Source of the DNA: Actinomucor elegans
Lineage: Eukaryota > Mucoromycota > Mucoromycetes > Mucorales > Mucoraceae
Assembly: GCA_026027325.1 (NCBI GenBank)
Contig: JAMSLZ010000019.1
Coordinates: forward strand, 372,001 to 436,000
Reading direction: 5' to 3'
Length of the DNA stretch: 64,000 nt
This document shows, one piece after another, positions 57,688-64,000 of the stretch. How positions within the stretch are numbered: the first letter of the stretch is position 1; each line of letters starts with the position of its first letter. Made by a program: the position numbers and the translations under genes. Below the pieces are notes generated by a model. That model worked only from the letters and a program-made list of their open reading frames with translations, had not been told where the DNA came from and ran no database searches.

Positions 57688-58822
57688 GTTATATAACGAT
57701 TATGAATGTGGTGAAAAAAAGAGAGAAAAACTCTTGCGCCTGAAATATGTTTTTTACGGGGATGAGCGGGGGCAGGCATCGCACTCGGAGCGAAAGACGT
57801 GACGTCAAACATTTCAAAATGTCGCACTTTAAAGAAAATGACTTAGTTTGATTGTCAGAATGATTTTTACCCAATCAAATCTCAAGTAGGATTAACCGCC
57901 AACAACAAATAGTAATGATAGCTAAAGTACAGTCGCAACATACATGATACGATGAGAGTGTCATTTTTTTTATCATATATTTTCATAGGCAAAAAAGAAA
58001 TTATAATATTACATGCATACTAATACTAATCGTCATTCTATAAAGTATAATTCTTTATAAGTCCAAAGCTGTGCTAGCGACCGTTCCTTTGGACACGAAA
58101 TAGCATTCAGATCTAATATTGAAGTGAGATCGGGAAAGAGATCTATTAATCATTAGCTCTAGTAAATTATACGAAATATGTTTTTTACAGCTAATCCTTG
58201 ACGAATGTAATAAATTGACTTGGAGTATAATTGTACCTATGGCTTTGATGAATTCTGTACCTTGCTTACAATATGCAATACCTGTTAGATGCAATATGAA
58301 AGTTTTGCTCAATCGCAAATACAATCAATATATTGTTGATAGTTACTATGAACCTTATGTATCCTACCAATATCAATAAATTGAGTTTTTCAATATGAAT
58401 TACAATTTGTACATCGATATACGTTTTGGTAAAGAGTCATCACCAGTAAGGTATGCTATGTGCTCTCAATTTGCCGAAAAAAAAGAGAACCATCTTACAA
58501 AACTCGCGATTACTCTATCTATAAAAGAGATATGCACATTCTTATGCAATATGTTTATCTGTTGGTGAATAAATATGTGAATGAATCGTGCTGCATTTTA
58601 CCAAACAGAGCACAAATGTCACCAATCAACTGAGGTTCAAACGTATAAGAAGAAATAGGGCAGTGTATGAAATGCATTTTATTTTGTATATGTATATATA
58701 AGCTTATGACATGGTCGATTGCGTTGTTATTTTAGTTATAAAAAGAATAGAATAGAGTAGAGAGTTTATATATACTATTGTATGGGATGTAGCAGACAAA
58801 AAAAAAGTATTAAATGATAAAA
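57688..58822. other. Intergenic region between ATP15 and GIS2
   Basis: No gene is seen on either strand. A possible promoter for ATP15 lies just upstream of 57687. The far end should hold the GIS2 3' UTR. Confidence 0.55.
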
Positions 58823-60010
58823 TTACTCTGCAGTGGGGCAATCACGGGCCTATCAAGAAAAAAAAATCAATTAGAACGGTCAAAGAGAATATATATATTA
58901 TAAAGACTTACAATATGACCGGATTGTTGGCACTTGTAACAGGTCTTGGCTTGAGCAGGTTGATCACAGTCTCTGGAGATATGGCCAGAGTTACCGCAGT
59001 TGTAACACTTTTGAGCGGATTGACCGTTACCACCGGAAGGACAATCACGGCTCATATGGCCAGATTCACCACAGTTGTAACAAGATCTTGAGTTGTAACC
59101 ACCACTGCTGTAACCACCGTTGTTATAACCACGGCTGTTACCACCTTCAGGGCAGTTACGAGACATATGGCCTGACTTACCACAAGAGTAACAGGCAGGT
59201 CCGTCATTGGAAGCGTCAGGACAGTCGCGAGACAAATGACCACTTTGGTTGCACTTGTAACAGAGCTTCTCGGCACGGGGCTCGGTACTATACCACAATT
59301 GTTAATATCGCACTTGCTAAGGAATGCAAGTAACATACCAGTCCTTGGACATATGGCCACCTTGTTGGCAGTTATAACTAATTAAAAAAGAATAACAGGT
59401 TGGTTTTTTGTGGATCAAAATGCAATTGACTTTTGTGGTCTTACCAGACAGACTCAGACTTGGTACATTCTCTGGCTTGATGACCGGCTATTAAAATAGA
59501 TGAAAACATAAGCATCATTTATATATCGAAAAAGACAATGCTACTAAGTTAACTACTCGTTCCTTCTTCTCTTTTGTCTTTATTATTGATTTGCAATAAA
59601 TAACAACCAAAAAAAAAAAGGTGCAGAGTAGATAAAAGATAACTTGCTATAAGGAATAGAACCTAAAAAAGAGGAAAGCCATCCATTATATTCCAAGATC
59701 TAGTAGATCTTGAAAGCTATGGTTGTTTTTTTTCCAACTTCCTTTGTAACTACTCCCTTTAGCAAAAAGCAAGAGAGTGACGCAAGAAATACGGTAAACC
59801 CTGTAGGGAGCTTTGCCGTCAAGATCTTTCTTCTTATTCTTAAAAGTGCCTTGTATGGCACTGTTGTTTTCAAGAATAAAAGTCATTGACCTTACGCGTT
59901 TTCACCACACTTTGCTTTTTAGCACACAATTAAAAAAAAAAAAGGGAAAAAAAAAGTTTCTACTAACGTTCACCACACTTGTAACAGATACCACCTTGAC
60001 GATAAGACAT
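58823..60010 (-). CDS. GIS2: CCHC zinc-knuckle protein, Gis2/CNBP family
   Basis: Five exons (60010-59968, 59487-59445, 59377-59339, 59287-58912, 58849-58823) give 175 aa. Seven CX2CX4HX4C knuckles are present, with the general form CYxCxxxGHxxRxC. Several introns cut inside knuckles, so single exons look partial. A Gly/Asn/Tyr-rich linker (RGYNNGGYSSGGYN) separates knuckles 4 and 5. The family binds single-stranded nucleic acids and promotes translation of some mRNAs in the cytoplasm. Seven knuckles match the yeast and human counterparts. Confidence 0.95.
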
Positions 60011-61575
60011 TTTTAGATTATTTTAGAAAAAAAAGTTTGAAAGGGAAAAGAAGAAGAAACCCTTTACAAAGAGCCTTTATAGTGGGGTGGGGAAGACGCG
60101 GAATGTCAATTGACCATTAGACACAAGTCAAAACCACTGGGTGAAAATTTTTTCTCAATGTTGACCAATAAAAAGATGGGTAGTAGTTGCATTATCAGCC
60201 TCTTTTTTTTGTATGCGCGCGTATAAGGTCACAAGGGCAAAGCCTTCACTGTAACACGTGCTATGCATGCAAAGCATTAGATTAATCTGTCAAGCGTAAA
60301 AAAAAATAGCCCATAGAAGCTATGTACCATATGTATTTGATAAGTTGCCTTTCGTTTGACGCATATAGTAGGACCGTCATAGTAGGGAGGATCAACTGGC
60401 ATTTACTAGATAGATGTAGAAGTATTCGACTAATATTATGCTTTCAATTGCGACTAAAGTAATAGGCAAGCGAGATAAAAAATAAATAAAAAATAAGTAG
60501 GTTAAATACGATGGAACAGCGATTGTTTTCTTATAAAAACAACATCAGCAAATTGAGGTCCTACCAGTGGGAGAGGCGGCATTAGTGCTAGCCAATAATG
60601 CTCGGCTATTCTCTTAGCCTATATAAACTCTAAATTAGGTATATCTATTATTTAAGCCATTTTTGTTTTGTATGAGGCATGGTTAAATGTGCCCTTCTAG
60701 CGCCATGTCTATTTATCACTAGGGATAATATAATAGCAAATGTTTCTCTAGTGCATTTTTTACAGGAGAGAAACTGGCGTAGCCAGCTACATGTCAAGAA
60801 TTCAATTTTGGCTGATAACTGCCTCTCAGTAGAATCAATCAAAGTATACTGACCATAAATTTTTGAAACTTCAAATTTATAAAGCAAAAAACACTTTTTG
60901 AATTATATAAAGACTAGTACCTTGATTTAATCAAATCAAACTACAAGAGGCTACGACTTGACAATGAGTTTAACTTTATAATGCAAAATATCATTCATAA
61001 CTACTTTATATTGTAGTATTTGAAAACGAAGTAAACTATATCTAACTGTTGTTAATGGTTCAAGTTTCCCAGCTGCACTCAATATATTCCAAACTCCACT
61101 ATTTGGATTGTTGAATTCAAAAATCGGATGAGAGGAGCCCTTTGTCAACTTCGCATATGTGCTTTTAAGCTCTCATTAGTTGAGTATAGTTGTTTTGCTT
61201 TCTTTAATAATGTGAGTTTTTGATTTGTTGAAAACTTTTGCTTATCAGTCTGGGGATGACAGTTGATGAGTGTCTGAAATCCAAGACTATCTCATTGCCC
61301 TATTAAAACTAGGTCAAGTTTGATTAGTAGAACTTCTTACTATTTGTTTTACAAGCTATACTACTTTGATTCATACTTTTCTGTAGCTGTTTTTGTATAT
61401 GAAAAATGTATAGCATATAGTTTTCTAAGCATACCAGCCTTAGTAAGTTGAGAAGTCCCAGAATGATGCAAGTTAAAAAGCGGTGCTTGAATGAAAGCAT
61501 ATATAATTAACTCGTACTTGTAGTAGTATCATCTAGTTACTTGCTTCTCTCTTTTTTTTTTGGAAACTTGAAACC
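60011..61575. other. Intergenic region between GIS2 and the PLC-like gene
   Basis: The two genes point away from each other, so both promoters lie here. A TATATAATT at about 61499 may serve the PLC-like gene. Minus-strand frames at 60648-60887 and 60951-61148 look like chance. Confidence 0.55.
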
Positions 61576-62969
61576 ATGAAAATTTGGTCTACTCTATTCG
61601 CTGCTACTCTCATTCTAGCAGGTGTTTCTGCTCAGTTCGAAGAAGAAGATGGTTTTAGTATTGAGATGGTAGATGACGATTATGATGAGTAAGTAATAAA
61701 GGGGGAGTTCTATAAGTAGTACTTTTTAAATAACCAGTGAACAGGTCAGAATTTGGTTTCACCGAGGCGATAGACGGTCCAGGACCTTGTAACGGGTTTC
61801 CTGAATACAGAAAACTGCCTATCAATCAAGCATTCTATCTTGGTGCTCATAATGCCGGTTCTCATGTATTTGACAAGGCGTGTCAGTCAACTCAAAATCT
61901 AGACATTACTCAAATGCTTCAAAATGGTAAAAAAAAAAAAAAAAAAAAAAGGAAATCAATTAGTCTCATTCTGATTTTTTTTTTTAAAAAAAAAGGTATT
62001 CGATTCTTGGATATCAATATTTGTAAAAAGTAAGCATGAGCAGCCTGTTGTATGATATGAATGCTCACCATTCTTCTAGTCAAGGCCAGATTGTACTTTG
62101 TTCAAGCTATGATGCTACACCTTCCACAACGCCCTTCTCAGAAGTATTAAGCAAGGTCCTTGAATTTTCGAGAAATAGCGTTCAACAGATCATTGTGCTT
62201 CATTTAAAATCAGAAAATGTTGGAGAAGCTGCTGATACACAATCAATTGAAAGCACTATTGACGAATTATGCAGAATCCATTCTGATCTAACTTTGGGTA
62301 CAGACGTGTATGAAGACAAACAGGTAAATGATTAGTTGAGGGGAAAATCCATATAGCAGTAGTACTTATAGTGATTTCAAGTGCCCTTTTATCTATACAT
62401 ATGTGGCAGGAAAGGGAGCTTGGCCTTCTATGGGTGAATTGATCAACTATGATCCTGAAATGTCACAATGGGTTGGCGATGGTGAAAATGTTGGTGTGCG
62501 TACCAAATTCTTGGTAACAGTCGCTGATAACATTGTTCCAACAGCAGGATACAGTTCGGCCTACATCTCGCCTACTTTTTGGCGATCATTGCACAAGTCA
62601 CCGATTCAATCGTTCGATGATTTCAAACAAAGCTTGAAAAAAGAATGTCGTGTACCTGCAGGTGGCATTGGCTTGGAAGCCTATGTCTCTCAACCTTCTT
62701 GTCCCGACAATCAACAACTGTTTAATCCCGAGGACTTGGAAGATGCACTCTTGAGTAGATCAGGCTGTAATATCAATGATACACCACTCAACGCCTTTTT
62801 TAATATGATCTCAGTTGATTATTACGAAAAGCATCTGCTTTATCTAATAGAACTGGAAGAGCGTATGATGGAACTCAACTATGCAAAGTGGAGTGGTAAT
62901 TATGGGTTGATCTCCCCTTCTTTATTAGTTACTTCTGAGAAAAAACAAATCCAAAGAGATGAACTTTAA
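61576..62969 (+). CDS. Secreted PLC-like phosphodiesterase fold protein
   Basis: Five exons (61576-61688, 61745-61926, 61996-62029, 62080-62323, 62382-62969) give 386 aa. A signal peptide (MKIWSTLFAATLILAGVSA) is followed by an acidic stretch. The barrel starts with AFYLGAHNAGSHVF, holding the first active-site His, then IRFLDINICK and the strand IIVLHLKSENVG. Near residue 120 the family usually has a second His (LCHG). Here it reads VLCSSYDATP, so catalysis is doubtful. The last exon has CPFIYTYVAGKGAWPSMGELI-type strands and several Cys that may form disulphides. Its role at the cell surface or outside is unknown. Confidence 0.85.
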
Positions 62970-63109
62970 TAAAGATAATATATGATATGTATGAAGACAA
63001 GAAAACTGGTATGAAAAAAAAATGTGTATGTATGTATAGACACTAGAACCAATCATTTAGTTCTATTCACAACCATTGTTAGTCGTAAAAGCTTGATGAA
63101 CTGTTTTTT

Positions 63110-64000
63110 TTAATCAAAGGCATGTCTCAATCTTTCAGCATGGGCTATACAATATTGAAATCGATGAAAAATGATTGATATTACATTCTAATATAAAATA
63201 CGTACTTTCTGTTCGCCATTGGGTTTCACATTGTATACCTCTGGGACAAATTTCTCGGGTGCCTATAGAAATACAAGTTGGTTCTATGCTTGTCATTGGC
63301 ATATATGCATCTTACAATTTGCTAATCCATTATCAAGTATAGTTTTCCAATATCCGAAGAACTGGCCATTCACCAAGGTGACTAAACAAGAGTAGCAAGC
63401 TCTTAAATGATGAGAAGGAAGTACGCCTTCCTCTTGAATACGATCATAATATTCGTCCTCTTCGTCTTCTGAGGTTTGATCATGGTTTGGCAGTCTACGC
63501 GTATTATAAATCTGATGTGCTAATGGCGTCATTCGTCTTGCGATAGCTATGTATTCTTATCTTAGTAACTTGTAGGCTATGGCTGTTTTGATGGCTTACA
63601 TGTAGTATAGAAATTCTCATCCAAGTCCGTTAAACAAGAATTCCACGCTTCTCTCCAAGATATGCCACATCTCTCCAAATATTCACCTAGATACATGATT
63701 TCTGATAGGTTTAGATGACCATCCTCTTTTGTTTCAATCAAATCTACGTCCGTTAGTAACTGAACAATGTTTGATATTTCTAAAGAAATCATCAGTTAGT
63801 TAGAAAATAAGGGCAAAATAGTTTGCATACCACTTAGAATGTACAATTTGGCTGAGGCCGATCTGCTTTTACATTGCCAATATTCATCGCAAGCAACTAC
63901 TCCACAAAAACTGCAACATTGATTCAAAGCAGGTTCATTTCCACCAACTCCGCGGGCAGGCAAGTACTCCAAACAGTATACGCACAAGATATGGCCGAAC
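63110..64000 (-). CDS. CHFR-like E3 ubiquitin ligase, C-terminal cysteine-rich part (5' end outside window)
   Basis: Visible exons are 64000-63831, 63779-63600, 63546-63316, 63262-63206 and 63144-63110. The Cys-rich region reads CCSFCGVVACDEYWQC, then YLERCGISWREAW and ACYSCLVTLV. It ends CPRGIQCETQWRTETHAERLRHAFD. This order matches the zinc-binding cysteine-rich domain at the C-terminus of CHFR, a FHA-RING ligase acting at the mitotic entry checkpoint. The FHA and RING parts would lie beyond 64000. Splice joins all hold phase. The family is inferred from this domain alone. Confidence 0.8.

Noticed and set aside
58867..59298. A zinc-knuckle protein starting MWYSTEP at 59298
   Set aside because: This start reads into an intron of the five-exon Gis2-like gene, whose true start is 60010.

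Overview
The window looks like nuclear DNA of a Mucorales-type fungus. It is AT-rich, and its genes carry many short introns (about 40-65 bp) with GTAAGT-like donors. The conserved genes are fungal: EDC3, the REV3 catalytic subunit of DNA polymerase zeta, a Gis2/CNBP zinc-knuckle protein, ATP synthase epsilon, a CHFR-like ubiquitin ligase and a bHLH-zipper factor. It falls into two halves of different character. Lineage is inferred from gene style only.

Positions 1 to about 34,000 are a transposon graveyard with some very young insertions. The left part (1-12,500) holds remnants of a Tnp_21 (CACTA/En-Spm-like) transposase, a chromodomain Ty3/Gypsy element without its 5' LTR ('C'), a four-exon gene with a solo LTR sitting inside an intron, and several fold-back structures. 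A Tc1-like element with perfect 30-bp ends occupies 13,240-14,899. From 14,902 to about 31,440 one old Gypsy element ('E') serves as a landing pad. Gypsy 'D' (identical LTRs) inserted into it at 15,162-22,798, and a Merlin/IS1595-like element (M1, 17,687-19,769) then inserted into D. A second Merlin-like element (M2, 23,592-27,852) also lies in E, and inside M2 sits a DDE transposase fused to a chromodomain and flanked by two identical 236-bp direct repeats. Two solo LTRs (28,933-29,148 and 30,080-30,585) lie in E as well. Most joins can be read to the base, because target-site duplications are present and the host reading frame resumes.

Two tRNA genes (Thr-AGU, minus, 12,539-12,611; Gly-GCC, plus, 32,121-32,191) each have a copy of the same short LTR-like repeat ('B') 15-22 bp downstream and in the same orientation. 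A further cluster of B fragments in alternating orientation follows tRNA-Gly.

From 34,483 onward the window is ordinary gene space: bHLH-zipper factor (-), EDC3 (+), a SAM/NAB-like protein (-), a doubtful small membrane-protein gene (+), a basic disordered protein (+), a beta-hydroxyacid dehydrogenase (+), REV3 (+, 16 exons), ATP synthase epsilon (-), Gis2/CNBP (-), a secreted PLC-like protein (+) and the C-terminal half of a CHFR-like E3 ligase (-). The long gaps between them hold only AT-rich DNA and simple repeats.

The best candidates for something undescribed are two. One is the conserved second gene (about 98 codons) in both Merlin-like elements. The other is the chromodomain-DDE transposon with LTR-like identical direct repeats.
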